From Nectonema munidae (lineage: Eukaryota; Nematomorpha; Nectonematoida; Nectonematidae): a DNA stretch of 64,000 nucleotides. The position numbers were made by a program, and so were the translations under genes. The DNA lies in assembly GCA_030549495.1 (NCBI GenBank), contig JAUIRK010000903.1:124001-188000 (forward strand). Reading direction: 5' to 3'. Positions 10,913 through 21,909 of this stretch are shown piece after piece. Numbering within the stretch: the stretch's first letter is position 1; every line of letters begins with the position of its first letter. A model generated the notes under the pieces. The model did not search any database. It saw only the letters and a list, made by a program, of their open reading frames with translations, and had not been told where the DNA came from.

Positions 10913-10988
10913 AGAACGTAGTGAAGATAACACTACAGAAAACGTTTAGAGGATCCTCTGAACTGTAGTGTTATCTTTACTACGCTCT
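10913..10988. repeat. Long hairpin (26-bp inverted repeat)
   Basis: The arms 10913-10938 and 10963-10988 are inverted copies with two mismatches; the left arm contains GAAGATAACACTACAG. The 24-base loop has the perfect palindrome AGAGGATCCTCT at its centre (10948-10959). It immediately follows family A copy 3 and could be a foldback terminus. Confidence 0.85.
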
Positions 10989-11129
10989 TTTAGTGTGCGA
11001 ACGTATTGATTTCTTACCTCGCATACGCTTCACCACATGTTTGACTGAGCACGCGTCTGTGTTTTATTTTATCGGGCTAGTGTACGCTTAGTTTATTTGT
11101 AGTGATCGTATCTGAAATTTTAGTCAAAT

Positions 11130-12630
11130 ATTAAAACGCTTATAACTTTCGCATTTCTCAACCAAATGTATCATGCGATATACCAAATTAGAGCATTTTT
11201 AATGGGCTTTCCGAATACATTGCTTATACTAAAAGTTGTTAAGAAATACTATTTTTTAATGAAGAGTATTTGTTATATTTATACCGACAATGTGCGATAA
11301 AGAAATCACACACCACTGCTATCTATCTCACATCATAATAAATATTTAAAAGTTGCGCCACAGGCCATTTTCAGATAACATATAATAGTTCGAGATATAT
11401 ATGTGAACATGTGTTATCATAGATAAGCCTATTTATTTATTTTTTGAAAGGCGGAGTTTTTTATGGTAACGCAATTCAGTGCATGCATTTCATCACATCT
11501 TTTCGTGAGTTATAGTTATCAAATTGGTAAACCTGTGTAATGCAAGTTTTCAACACGCTTAAGAGTTTTTATATTGCTTATAACTTATGAATTATTGGAC
11601 CATGCATCCTATCAAATTGATGCATATTCCATGGACTTCATTACCATTGTAATTACAAATAAAATTTGATTTTTTTATAATTTTGTATTTTTCAGTTTTC
11701 TTCGTAATTAGCAGATGGAAGGTGCATATTTTTTATATTGCTAAATTTGAACGTTAACGCTTGTTACATTTTGGAAATTGGCACCTTTTATCTGCAACAA
11801 TTTCCAACACAATTTTAATACCACTGTACTATCAGAACCTAAATTTATTTGTAGATTTTTATAAAATAATTTTAGTTTTCGGTTTTTTTTATAAATTAAC
11901 CTTTGTTTTTATATTACTTATAACTTTTGAATTATTCCCCAAAATTTTAAGTGCGAAACAAATACTTTGAAGTTTGAAAATTTTTAGTCTGTTCATAATG
12001 TACACGATTAAAAAAGTTATTTAGTTAGTAAATTTTTGGGTTTAATTACACTTTGATTCCTCAAAAAAAAAATTTTGGATTGCGCTTAATGATAAGTTCA
12101 CTGAAAAAGAAAATGAGAAGAGAAAAAGATCAAAAAATATTTTTTCCTTTTAAATATATTGTTGGTTCCCGCTACTTATAGAATAGAAAGATAAACCTAG
12201 TCTTTAATATCAAATTATGCATATACTAAACTAAAAGTAAGGGGAACAAACGATATATTTAAAAAGAATAAATATCTTTTGATTTGAACATTTTTCGATT
12301 CTTTGATTATTATTTAACAAATATATTATTTAAAATCGTGCACATTGCAAAATATAGGTAATAACTTTTGTAACATCGTATGAAAGTATATCAAATCTTA
12401 CATCTAGCAAAATATGAACAGAAACTTTCATATTTTTTAATTTTTAAAGAATATTTTTTGATTCTTTGATTACACTATTTTATTTTGTTTATTTGACAAA
12501 TATATTATTTAAAATAACTATTTACTTGATATTATTTAAACATATTTATAAAATTGTCCATAGACTTTGTGGACACCCTGTATATCAAATCTTACATCTA
12601 GCAAAATTTGAACAGAAATTTTAACATTGT
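11130..12630. repeat. Degenerate long-period repeats
   Basis: The phrase CTTATAACTT followed by CG/GAATTATT and TATCAAA-like words recurs near 11140, 11577, 11917 and 12360. A cleaner pair is 12387-12430 and 12581-12624, both beginning TATATCAAATCTTACATCTA, with period 194. No reading frame has coding character. GGACACCCTGTA near 12571 resembles a transposon end. It is probably a decayed non-coding element or satellite-like block. Confidence 0.45.
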
Positions 12631-12662
12631 CTCCCTAATCATTTGTACATGGAATAGAAACC

Positions 12663-12715
12663 ATCGTAGTATACAGGTTGGAGATGAATTATTATCGTAG
12701 TATACAGGTTGGAGA
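12663..12715. repeat. Two-unit direct repeat, period 31
   Basis: The 22-base word starting ATCGTAGTATACAGGTTGG occurs at 12663-12684 and again exactly at 12694-12715. Confidence 0.8.
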
Positions 12716-13080
12716 AAAGTGTATATAATGTTATGTATAAATGAGAAAAAAAAGTATATTGATGAAAAACTGATTAAAAATTAAAATAAGGTAAACAAAC
12801 TGTAAGTGAAAATTTAGGTTAAGTATATACAATACTAATATATAAAGCGTGAAAATTTATAGTAAATATATAAAAGAGAAAAAAAAAGTTAGTTATAACA
12901 AAAGTAACACTTTCCACTATCACAGGTTTGATCATCCTTATTTAGTAAATTGGTATATATCTGTTTTTTAGAAGTTTTCAAAGGAAGATTGTTAATAGAA
13001 TAAGAGAAAAGATATCTATTCCAAAGCTGAATAAACTTGTACCTAAGAGTTTTTTTTAGAACTATTAAGTCTATAATAAA

Positions 13081-13225
13081 AGGGGCGTGAGTAAGGTTGG
13101 TTAGATACCGGGCTTCGATAATTTAAGGTCTTGGGTTTGATCCCGCATCAAGCCTACTTTCCTCATAGTTCGATACAAGCGGCACAATTGTGCCTTCTCG
13201 ATGAAAACACCTCAAGGTACCTTTA
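13081..13225 (+). mobile_element. tRNA-derived SINE fragment
   Basis: An internal RNA polymerase III B box, GGTTTGATCCC, is at 13134-13144, and a weaker A-box-like GTAAGGTTGGTTAG begins about 42 bases upstream, the spacing of a tRNA promoter. The surrounding GGGCGTGAG...GCATCAAGCC is tRNA-like but does not form a clean cloverleaf, so it is not called a tRNA gene. A non-tRNA body (CGGCACAATTGTGCC) follows. A possible relative lies at 49630-49745. Confidence 0.6.
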
Positions 13226-13254
13226 CCTATAATAAATAGTAAACTTCTTAGGAT

Positions 13255-13935
13255 ATCTTAAGTTATAGCTTTCAAAGTCTCTATTGAAATGAAGCCACTC
13301 CTGAAAAATGTTGGGCAAAAAACCTATAATAAGTTTGTATGCAAATATAGACAACTGTAAAGTATATGTCTTTAATTCTGAGTAAATTGTATTCATCAAA
13401 GAATAGTGAGGTATGCTGCTTAAAATCTAAGTTGAACACACTTCTGAGTGCCTTCTTTTGGATACAATCCAATCTTTTAATATCAGAGTAGCCCCAGTTT
13501 ACAACACTATAAAAGCAATGTGGTAAGAATAAAGATTTGTAAATCAAGAGTTTAAATATTGGTAGGCAAATTTCAAGAGTTCATTTTTATATCTATATTA
13601 ATAATATCAGAAACAGAATTCAATTTAGACGAGATATACTTGATGTGGTCTCCCGATGTTAGATTATTGTTAATTACTACTCCTAAAAGATTAAAAGTTG
13701 ATACACGTTCAATAGAAGTTTTATAGCATAAAAGACAAGACTTTTTGTTCGTTAATATCATATATTAGGTTTTTTAAAAATTTATTTTCAAATCATTTAA
13801 ATCACACCAATGACTTAAAACGTGTCCAATTTTATCTAAAGATTTAGTAAGAAATGAAATTGGTACCATTATTGTTACATCATCAGCCTTGTCATTAACT
13901 TCAATTACACAAATCATGTTAATATATATTACGCG
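13255..13935 (-). pseudogene. LINE reverse transcriptase C-terminal fragment
   Basis: Leftward translation gives DKADDVTIMV (a decayed YADD box) near 13900, then KSLDKIGHVLSHWCDLNDLK, then STFNLLGVVINNNLTSGDHI near 13700-13640 and finally YSVVNWGYSDIKRLDCIQKK near 13510-13450. This is the order of the palm end and the thumb/connection region in Jockey/CR1-like LINEs. Two frame changes separate the parts. Endonuclease and fingers are missing. Confidence 0.75.
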
Positions 13936-14099
13936 CAGTTTCTATTTGTGTTGTCCTGTTCGTTGTTGCTTGTTTTCCCACTCCTAATGTTAGTAAGACA
14001 TTTCACTTCTTTCTTTTATACCAACTCCATTTCAGGGTGTTAAATAAAGAGTTTATTTTCTATCGCTTTTATCACAACATTTTTAACATCTAAACATCA

Positions 14100-14925
14100 A
14101 CATGAAATTTACGTCGGTTTAGTTTTCAAATGATAGATAATATGCCGTGTAACTCGTCCTTACACACTAATGGAATGTCTAAGGCAAATTTGTATGGACC
14201 CTCTGTTTTTGAGGTTTTACCGGGTCTATCTAACTCACAAAGTTCTTACAAACAGTTCAAACGGGGATTTAATAAGTTTTTAGAAAGCATTGAACCCCCT
14301 CTTAGCGATCAAGCCGATTGTTTAGAACTACTCTTTAGATATAATTCAAATGAAATATATGATTTAGTTTCAGAGGTTTCTACGTTTTGTGAAGCAATAG
14401 ATCATTTAGACAAACTGTATACAAAAGAGAGGAACACTATTTCTGCTAGACATCTACTAATGAATCGAAAGCAAAATGAAACTGAATAGATAGATACTTA
14501 TATATCTGAGTTAAGGAAAAGGGCAATGGACTGTAAAGTAAAAGCTGTAAGCGCTGATGAGCATCAGAGAATGTTGGTTTTGGTTTCTTTCGTAACGGGA
14601 CTAAAAGACCCCTCAATAAGAACAAGAATACTTAAGGCTGATTACTCATTAGAGTAAGCAATCAATTTAGCTAGGTCATTAGAGTTTGCAAAGAAAAACT
14701 CATTAGCATATAAGGATAATTCTTTTGTTTCAGCTGTTTCAGTTCGGCGTGAATATTTCCGGCTGAAAAAAATTTCAAATACAGCGATACGTAGAGAATG
14801 TTATAACTGTGGTACTCCTGTACATTCTAAGATACATTGCCTCGCGCGTTTCGTAGTATGTCACTCTTGTGGCAAAACTGGCGATTTTTCAAAAATGTGT
14901 ATGTCTAAAAAAAGGTGAAGTGATG
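14100..14925 (+). mobile_element. LTR-retrotransposon Gag fossil
   Basis: A Gag-like polyprotein remnant: a capsid-like helical segment from about 14130, then a pair of CCHC-type zinc knuckles near 14800-14905 (CYNCGTPVHSKIHC and CHSCGKTGDFSKMC). The layout fits a Ty3/Gypsy-type Gag. It is broken (at least two breaks), has no recognisable pol or LTRs here, and abuts a LINE on its right. It is an old truncated copy. Confidence 0.72.
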
Positions 14926-14939
14926 CTTGAAGGTTCGAA

Positions 14940-16188
14940 TTATACTACCGTAGGATAAATTGGACTTGCATAAATCGCTGATATATAGAGAGAGAAGATA
15001 GAGTGTGAAGATGTAAAAAATGTGATTGAAAATAAAACGTATTGGTTTAAGAGGTGGAAAAAAGAAAAGGATGAAGAAGAGAAAAATATGTTATATGAAA
15101 GATACAAGGAGGAAAAAAAAGAGCATATCAAGAGATAAAAAGACAAAAAACACACAAATGTGAGGAAATGATAAAAGAATTGAGTACGAAAAACAAGGAT
15201 AAAATTTTCAGGATGTGCAAGCAAAGAAAACAGAATGGAGCAGTTGCGAAAAATGGAGAAGTTATTGAAAGGTGGAAAAACTATTTTGGAAAGATGTTAA
15301 ATGTAGAAAGAAAATGGAAGATACCAGAAAAAGCTGAAGATGTTGAAGGACTTATAGAGAAAATTACAATAGAAGAAATTAGGGAAGCGATGAAGAGATG
15401 GTAAGGCTGCTGGTCAAGATGATATTTGTTCAGAAATGTTGAAAGCAACAGAAAGCATAGGTGAAAGTGTACTTATGAATGTGTGTTTTGATTTCATGAA
15501 AACGGGAAAACTGCCTAAAGAGTGGTATAAAAGTGAGGTGATTCCAATCTTCAAAGGAAAGGGAGATGTGATGAATTGTGATTCGTTCAGAGCAATTAAG
15601 CTACTTGATCACGGTTTCAAACTAGTAGAAAGGATCCTGGAAAGAAGAGTGAGAAAGAAAGTAAATCTCGACCCAATGCAGTTTGAATTTAGGCAGGGAG
15701 TAGGGACAACTCACCCTATTTTCATTTGTAGGCAACTGCAGGAAAAGTACATAGAAAAAAGCAGACATTTGTGGTTTGCTTTCGTAGATCTGGAAAAAGC
15801 ATATGATACGGTTCCAGATAAATTGTCAGATGGTCTCTGAGACGGGCAGGCGTTGAAGAAGGTCTGGTGAAACTGGTGATGAATATGTATGAGGGAACGA
15901 AAACGAGAGTGAATACAAAGTACGGAGTAAGTGATTGGTTTGAGATAAAAATTGGTCTACATCAAGGTTCAGTCTTGAGCCCTCTGTTGTTTACAACTGT
16001 ACTGAATGAAACGGTAAAGATATGAAAGTAGGCTAACCATATGAGATACTGTGTGCGGATGACATAGTTTTGATGGCGGAATCAAAGGAAGAGTTAGAGG
16101 ATAGACTTAATAATTGGAAGGTAGTTTTGGATGGCATTGGTTTGAAAGAAAAAAATGAAAATTATGAAGACATGTCGAGAAAACTCGT
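14940..16188 (+). mobile_element. RTE-like LINE, 5' part
   Basis: A LINE polyprotein without its endonuclease. From 15168 it reads ERWKNYFGKMLNVERKWK, then EKITIEEIREAMKRW, GKAAGQDDICSEMLKATES, LPKEWYKSEVIPIFKGKGD, FVDLEKAYDTVP, LHQGSVLSPLLF and YADDIVLMAESKEEL-like residues near 16050-16095 (C-ADD in the current frame). These are RT fingers and palm with the catalytic DD. Several frame changes are present. A piggyBac insertion at the TTAA at 16189 stops it; the LINE resumes at 19149. The clade is judged RTE-like from the C-terminal region. Confidence 0.82.
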
Positions 16189-16465
16189 TTAACCCTTTGT
16201 TTGTAAACATGGGTCTTTTAGACCCGAAAAATTTTTTAATAACATTTTTTCTATTATTTACTGATTGTAAACTCTTCAAACTCTTTTAATGCATTAATCA
16301 ATCTTTTTATTTAAATATTATTGCTTTTTTTCTATGAAAATATTTTTTTATTACACTTGGTAAAGAATAATACATTTTAATTACATTATTGACAATTGTG
16401 GGTCTAATAGACCCTTGCAAAAAATTAAAATAGTTTTATCATTACTTACTACTTTATCAAAAATA

Positions 16466-17030
16466 ATGTCTGAAAAAATAAAGAATATTTTTGAAATGTT
16501 TCAAAGTTATGATAAAGACTTTTGTATTGAAGAGATGAGTGATTGTTCAACTTCTATTGATGAATCGTTAAACATTTTCGAAGAAGAACTTGAAGATGAT
16601 TGTGAACGGAAAGTATTGATTTTAAAATTAGATCGAATGAAAGTGGTTTATACGATAACAAAGATAACCTAAAATGGGAACCAACGCCTTTTTTAACTAC
16701 AAAAAATAAAAAGTGTAATATTGTAAAAGAAATTTGCGGAGTAAAGGATGTTTCAAAAAATTTATACGATCCGGATGGCTTTTTTAAATTATATTTTGAT
16801 GAAGAAATTATAAAACTTCTTGTTGAATGCACAAGCAAAAAAATAAAGAATTTTAACAAGGAAAAAAGAATACAATCAAACAAATAAAGAAGTTTTTATT
16901 GGCTTAATTATAACAACAGGCCACTTGAAGTCTAACATGGTAAATTGTAATAGGAACAGTGCGTAAAAACAAAACTTTTATTCCAAGACTTTTTTCAAAA
17001 AAGATCGTGCTTTAAATAGTTCTCTGTTTG
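16466..17030 (+). pseudogene. piggyBac A transposase, N-terminal remnant
   Basis: The plus strand reads MSEKIKNIFEMFQSYDKDF and an acidic low-complexity N-terminus (EEELEDD), then after a frame change KWEPTPFLTTKNKKC, YDPDGFFKLYFDEEIIKLLV and NKEVFIGLIITTGHLKSN. The FF-x-x-x-F-x-x-x-I block and the following GxxIxxGxLK block are the conserved entry to the piggyBac transposase domain. The sequence ends where element B begins, so all three catalytic aspartates are missing. Confidence 0.72.
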
Positions 17031-18988
17031 GTTAGCACAAAGATGCAACTATTCTTTCTTTGGTTCCAAAAAGAAACAAACAAGTTGTACTTCTTTCAAC
17101 TTTGCTTACCATTGACATTTTTGCACACTTGCCACACACAAGTTTATGACAATTACAGCATTTTGTTAGCGTTTTGTTTCCATTGCAGTTGGCTTTTATT
17201 TGACATTTTTTCTATTTGTTTCTTTTTGATTATTTTCAGCAACTTTATTAAACGTAATTTTATTTTGAACATAAGTTTCAGCTAATTCCACCGCAAGTTT
17301 TTGTAGAAAATCTTTTCTTGAAATTTTTTCTCCAGTTATCTCTCTGTAAACTATACATGCATTGATAGCAGCTAAATCTAAAATATTATAGAAGGTATGA
17401 ATAGGCCATCTTCTTGATGAAGACTCGACACTGTAAATTCGGGCCATTTGATCTAAAACATCGATTCCATACTTTGTTGAATTGTAATACTCAATACTTT
17501 CAGGAATTTTTTTCGCGCAGTCTTTGATTCCAATATTTTCGTGTTGGCTGCTAAGAATAAAAACCGATTTGTTTTTTTTGGCTTGATAGCATGTCAAAGT
17601 GATGTCTTTATTCTTCAGAATAATAGACTCATACTTCTTCATTTTAAAACTTTTTATTTCTTTTGGTATTTCTTTTCTAGCTTTGTTCATTGTACCAACT
17701 AAAGTCATCGAGTGTTTTTGAAGTTCTTCAGCTAAACTGAGAGAAGTAAAGAAATTATCAGTTGTGACATTTCTTCCACTTTTATAGTATGGTTTTACAA
17801 GTTCTAGAACTACATATTCTGACAACCTTACGTCTTTAGGTCGAGCTTCGTCTTTACCTAAATATTGGAATCCATTCAATAAATATTTAGACTGCACGTC
17901 TACCGCTAGCCACATTTTTTGCCCATACTTATCAGGTTTAGAAGGAATGAATTGTGTAAAAGGACAACGTGTTTTGCTAGGAAAAAGTTGTTCATCTACA
18001 GTAATATTAGGACCTGGATGAAACATCTTTTGGCAGTTTGAAATGAAACGATACCAAACATTTGATATAGCAGCAAATTTATCAGTTTTTATTCTTTCAG
18101 ATCTTGTTGTTTTCTCATCAAAGCGTAGAAATCTTAATATTTCACAAAATCGATCTCTCGCCATCGTTTTTTTACAAAAAGGTAAACCCCAATCATCGGA
18201 CCAAAGAGAATGTAAATCTATGTTTTTCGACATGGTAACTCCTCTAACATATAAAATTGCTATGAAGGCTTGAACTTCTGATAGTGAAAGTGTCCACGAA
18301 GAATCACCTAAAACACGTCTTGCTTCTCCTTCTGTGTACAATAATATTGATTTCAATATATATGCATCTATAAAAAGCAACCAAGAGCTCAGGAAACTCC
18401 CCTTTACAACAGATCTTCTTGCAAAATTTGATGGACCAGAAGCCTGCTTTATAATATTTTTAGACTTTGTTTTTTTATTATAAATACTATTTTGAGTTTC
18501 CCAAACAGTTCCATCTGTTGATTTATATGTATTTTTTATAGTAAATTTCTTTCTTTTTTTCCCAAATAATGAATTTCCAATATCGCTTGAATTACTACTT
18601 GAAGCAGTATTATTAGTAGTTATAGAACTGTCAGTTTCTTCAGAACTTACTTCTCCACTGGATTCAGAAAAAGATATGTTTGTAAATTTGACTAATTTTT
18701 TATTTTTATTGGCCATTTTAATTTAGAGTTACTAAATAGTAGAAAAAAACTTTAAAAAATAGGTGTACATTTTTTGAATAAAAAATATATTTTTTTGTAT
18801 ATAAATTAATATGTTATGAATTGAAAAAAATATATTTTTTTCATCATTTATTAAACATCATTTTTCCTTTTTTAATAAGTTATTTCGAAAATTCAGAAAG
18901 TTTGAACTCAAAAAGTTTGAGTAAAGGTAAGTAATTTTTAAACTAAACATAAAAAAGGGTCAAAATGACCCCTTCCGTCGTTCTAGTG
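17000..18988 (-). mobile_element. Inner piggyBac element (B)
   Basis: Its 5' end (on the minus strand) is at TTAA 18989-18992, from which the minus strand reads CACTAGAACGACGGAAGGGG then the palindrome GGGTCATTTTGACCC, a typical piggyBac terminus unlike the ends of element A. The other end, near 17000-17030, is not clearly recognisable and may be truncated at the junction with the element A transposase remnant. It carries the long transposase described separately. Confidence 0.7.
17035..18716 (-). CDS. piggyBac transposase, nearly intact
   Basis: A 506-codon frame (18716-17196) with a Ser/Glu-rich N-terminus (about 1-60), the entry block WTLSLSEVQAFIAILYVRGV, MARDRFCEILRFLRFDEKTT, then the catalytic aspartates in NITVDEQLFP, NVTTDNFFTS and KYGIDVLDQM, and RRWPIHTFYNILDLAAINA. 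It would cut and paste DNA at TTAA sites in the nucleus. The frame stops at RKNVK, but one base out of frame the sequence continues KCQIKANCNGN...CCNCHKLVCGKCAK (about 17215-17035), the C-terminal Cys-rich zinc domain needed for end binding. So one indel in an A-run (about 17212-17218) separates the zinc domain from an otherwise open gene. This is the best-preserved transposase in the window. Confidence 0.9.
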
Positions 18989-19148
18989 TTAAATGGGTTA
19001 AGTAATGAGTACTATGAATAACATTATATGCTGTTATTAACAAAAAAATTTATCCAAACTTTCATAGATATTAAAAAAATAGTTTGGGTCCGTTAGACCC
19101 ATGTTTATCAATAACGTAATTGAAATATGTTTGCAAGTTGAGGGTTAA

Positions 19149-19957
19149 AGAAGTTTTATGAGAGAAATGGTCGTGTGGTGTGTGTTGGATCGAATTCTAT
19201 ATAATGTATAACCTGTGATAAGTGGATACACAGAAGATGTAGCGGTATTGCTAAAAATATAAAGTTTGAGCGGGCTTTTAAAAATGGATTCAAATGTCGC
19301 AAGTGTAAAACAAAATCAGTTGAAATGGAAAGATATGAGAAACAAAGTGAGTATGAAGTTGTGAATCCTTTCAATTATTTAGGAGACACCCTAGAGGAGG
19401 ATGGATCATGTGAGATTGCTGTAAGCAGAAGAATAAAATGTGCATTGATGAAGTTCAGAGAATTAGAGGGAGTTCTGAAAGCAAAGGATATGCCAGAGTA
19501 TTGCAAACGGAGGATTTATGAAAGCTGTGTCAGGCGTGTGATGTTGTATGGGAGCGAGACGTGGGCGTTACGAAAGATTGATGAAAAAAGACTTGTGAGT
19601 GCTGAAAGAAAGATGCTGAGAATGATAGCGAAAAGGAGGGATTTTGAAGAGGCTAGAAAAAGGCTGAATGTAAGAAGGTGAATTAGCAAAGAACAGATTG
19701 AGATGGGCATGAGATGTAGAGAGACGGGATAATGAAGATTGGATAAAGAAGGTTATAAAGATGGAGATTGAAGGAAGGAAGAAGCGCGGTAGACCTTGAT
19801 TGAAATGGAAGAATGCAATTGAAAAGAATATGAGTATGTACGAAATCGACATAAAGGATAGAGATAGATGGAAAGTTTGAAGTTTGTATCCATAAGGAAG
19901 GTGCACCCTCCAAAGAGGACAAGCCACCTTCTAAAACAATATGAATGATGATGATGT
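19149..19957 (+). mobile_element. RTE-like LINE, 3' part
   Basis: It continues the LINE after the piggyBac insertion: VGSNSI, CITCDKWIHRRCSGIAKNI (a Cys/His finger), FNYLGDTLEEDGSCEIAVSR, SCVRRVMLYGSETWALRK, SAERKMLRMIAKRRD, then NRLRWAWDVERRDNEDW and GRKKRGRP. This finger plus GSETW plus LRW-x-x-HV order is that of a common animal RTE-like LINE. The end at about 19940-19957 is a run of GATGATGATG, the usual simple-repeat tail of that group. Frame changes occur after 19681. The window contains two other tails of this type, at 29441-29462 and 51301-51318. Confidence 0.82.
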
Positions 19958-19959
19958 AA

Positions 19960-20480
19960 CAACCAACCAATAGTTATTTAAAAATATATTAACTGCCACT
20001 CATTCTAATCATGCGCACTGCATACTATCTGCATTTTATTCCATCTAATTTGATTATTTTTACTTCATATTTATCTTATGAATTTTCTATATGATGTATT
20101 TATTTTTCATTGATGTAATATGAGTTTTATTCATACCAGCGAACTAAAAATATACGTCTTTTTCTTTTTAAATTTTTTATTTAATCCTTCTTTATATGTT
20201 TAGGCGTCTGTTCGAATTTTATTTTATCAATTAATAAATCTTCTTCTTCTTCTTACCAATTTTTTTTATCAAAGGCAAAATGATAAAGATCAAATTTTAT
20301 CAGGTTTAAAGTTTGAAATAAATAAATTTTTTTTTTCTAAAAAAGCCATTTTCAAATTCTAAAATAAATTTACTAAATAAATAAAGATTAAATTTATTTA
20401 AAGCTAAAATGAGATTAACATATAGCATATTGCTGATAATAAATTAATAAAATTATCGATATTTGAAACTACCTTAAAAT
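19960..20480. other. No gene seen
   Basis: AT-rich gap between two convergent LINEs. It contains a short CTT run near 20228-20246, which may be the simple-repeat tail of the minus-strand LINE to its right. Confidence 0.45.
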
Positions 20481-21905
20481 TTTTCAATATTATACTTTCT
20501 CCAATCCTCAGGTATCATTCTTTCCTCAACCCATTTCGTTTACAATAAGTCTATCATCCATTTGTATCAGTCTACACCTCCTGCTTTCAGCATGTCGATA
20601 TTAATTTCGCTAAATCCTTGTGCTTTATTATTGCTCATTTTCTTCATGCCGCCTTCTCTTACTTCTTTCACATCGATCACCTTTTCTTTTCCTCCAACTT
20701 TGAGCAGTTCACCAATGGCTTTTCTTTTCTACAGGGATTTTTCAAAATATTCTGCTCACCTGTCTTCTCCTCAAATAGGATTTTTCTTTCATTATCTTGC
20801 ATGATATCAATGTTTCCAAGTCCTCATTCTCCTTCTCGCCTTTGCGATTCTGTATATTCGAGTCTCTCCCTACTTGGTCTTCAGATCGTCAACTCTTTTT
20901 AGAGTCTTTCTTTTTTCCCTTATACTCTTTCATGTCATCTTCCAACATTGTTCCGTGCCAATTTTTAAGTACCAGCGTATTTTCTTTGAGCACTTCCCTC
21001 ACATTCTCGTTCAACCAGATTTTGTTCTTCCTACGATTTTTCACTGGCTTTTTTTAGCGTTTTCTTCAACGATATATACTAATTCTCCATCTTGCACCCC
21101 CCCCCCTTTCTAGTGTATTTCTGAATACAAATATTATTTCCAATTTCTTCAATTTTCAGGTACTAAATTTCTCAAACTTTTTGACCTTTTTCGGTTTTTT
21201 GAGCTTACATATATTATCAAGGACAATTAATCTATGCTGACTAACAATATCGTTTCCATGGATGACTTTCCAATCTTTCAAGTTTTTAGCTTTTTCTGTT
21301 TTACCAAGATGTATTCGATTTGGTTACTCTTTCCGCCACTATTATAAGTAATGAGATGGTTATCATTTTTCTGCACCTTGTGTTGCATACTAAGATTTGT
21401 TTCCTTCCTGCCATTTCTGAAACCTTTTTCTTCTATATATGCCCTCCATGTATTCGTTTGTATCAGTCAATTAAATCCACTGACATTAGTTTCTCATTCT
21501 CCATGACCCTCTCAACTAAATTTTCCAGCTTCAATGAAAACTTGTTTCTGCTCCCCTCACACATAGAATCGTGTCGGTATGGCGATATTTAATACACCCC
21601 TCATTATTTTGATTCCAATCAACCCGTCACCAGCTCTCTTCATTTCCATTACATTTTTTTCAATTCTGTGATTCCAACTGCATTTATTTTATTATATTCA
21701 CACTGTAGAATTTTTTATAGCGCCTTCTATTTCCTTATCAGCCCCCCCCCCCCCCCCCCCCCCCCCACTTGCTTTTCTGTACACACAATATATGAAATGT
21801 TTCTCCTCTCCATCCCTTCTGCCAGCTCATTTTCTTTACCGTTCATTGAGCCCATGTAGCAAATCTCTACTTCTCCTTCGTTTTTCGCACTTATATGTAG
21901 CTTAC
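20480..21905 (-). mobile_element. LINE remnant (endonuclease and RT start), opposite orientation
   Basis: Reading leftward from 21905, SMNGKENELAEGMERRNISY matches the N-terminus of an AP-endonuclease (consensus TYNVRSLNGKE...). Further on, near 21480-21240, YKRIHGGHI and VTKSNTSW-NRKS resemble the HKYTW and DYILVKRK blocks. At the far end (20800-20560) the minus strand reads KVIDVKEVREGGMKKMSNNK and DMLKAGGVD, like the RT entry EIREAMKKMKNGKAAG...EMLKAGG. Many frame changes make this an old copy. The plus-strand ORFs here are antisense shadows. Confidence 0.68.
21742..21766. repeat. 25-base poly-C tract
   Basis: An unbroken run of 25 C (G on the LINE's coding strand) inside the endonuclease region of the minus-strand LINE, next to codons for VCTEKQV. 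Confidence 0.95.
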
Positions 21906-21909
21906 ACAA

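Larger units (their letters stand above)
16193..19144. mobile_element. Outer piggyBac element (A), interrupted by element B
   Basis: TTAA at 16189-16192 and 19145-19148 flank a segment that starts CCCTTTGTTTGTAAACATGG and ends, on the reverse strand, CCCTCAACTTGCAAACAT. Both ends carry a subterminal GTAAACATGGGTCT or AAACATGGGTCT followed by a GACCC half-palindrome. TTAA duplication plus CCCT ends are diagnostic of piggyBac. The LINE reading on the two sides rejoins at this site (GLKEKN... then VGSNSI-CITCDKWIHRRCSG), confirming a clean insertion. Its own transposase survives only as the N-terminal part on the plus strand; the rest is replaced by element B. Confidence 0.85.

Noticed and set aside
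13081-13150. Possible functional tRNA gene
   Set aside because: The B box is good but the acceptor stem and the anticodon arm do not pair; a longer SINE-like body follows.
19516-19970. Four minus-strand frames of 64-119 codons
   Set aside because: Antisense to the LINE C-terminal region, which has clear motifs (GSETWALRK, KRGRP) on the plus strand.
20562-21859. Series of Ser/Phe/Pro-rich plus-strand frames
   Set aside because: They are antisense to the decayed LINE endonuclease/RT on the minus strand; the composition reflects the purine-rich LINE coding strand.
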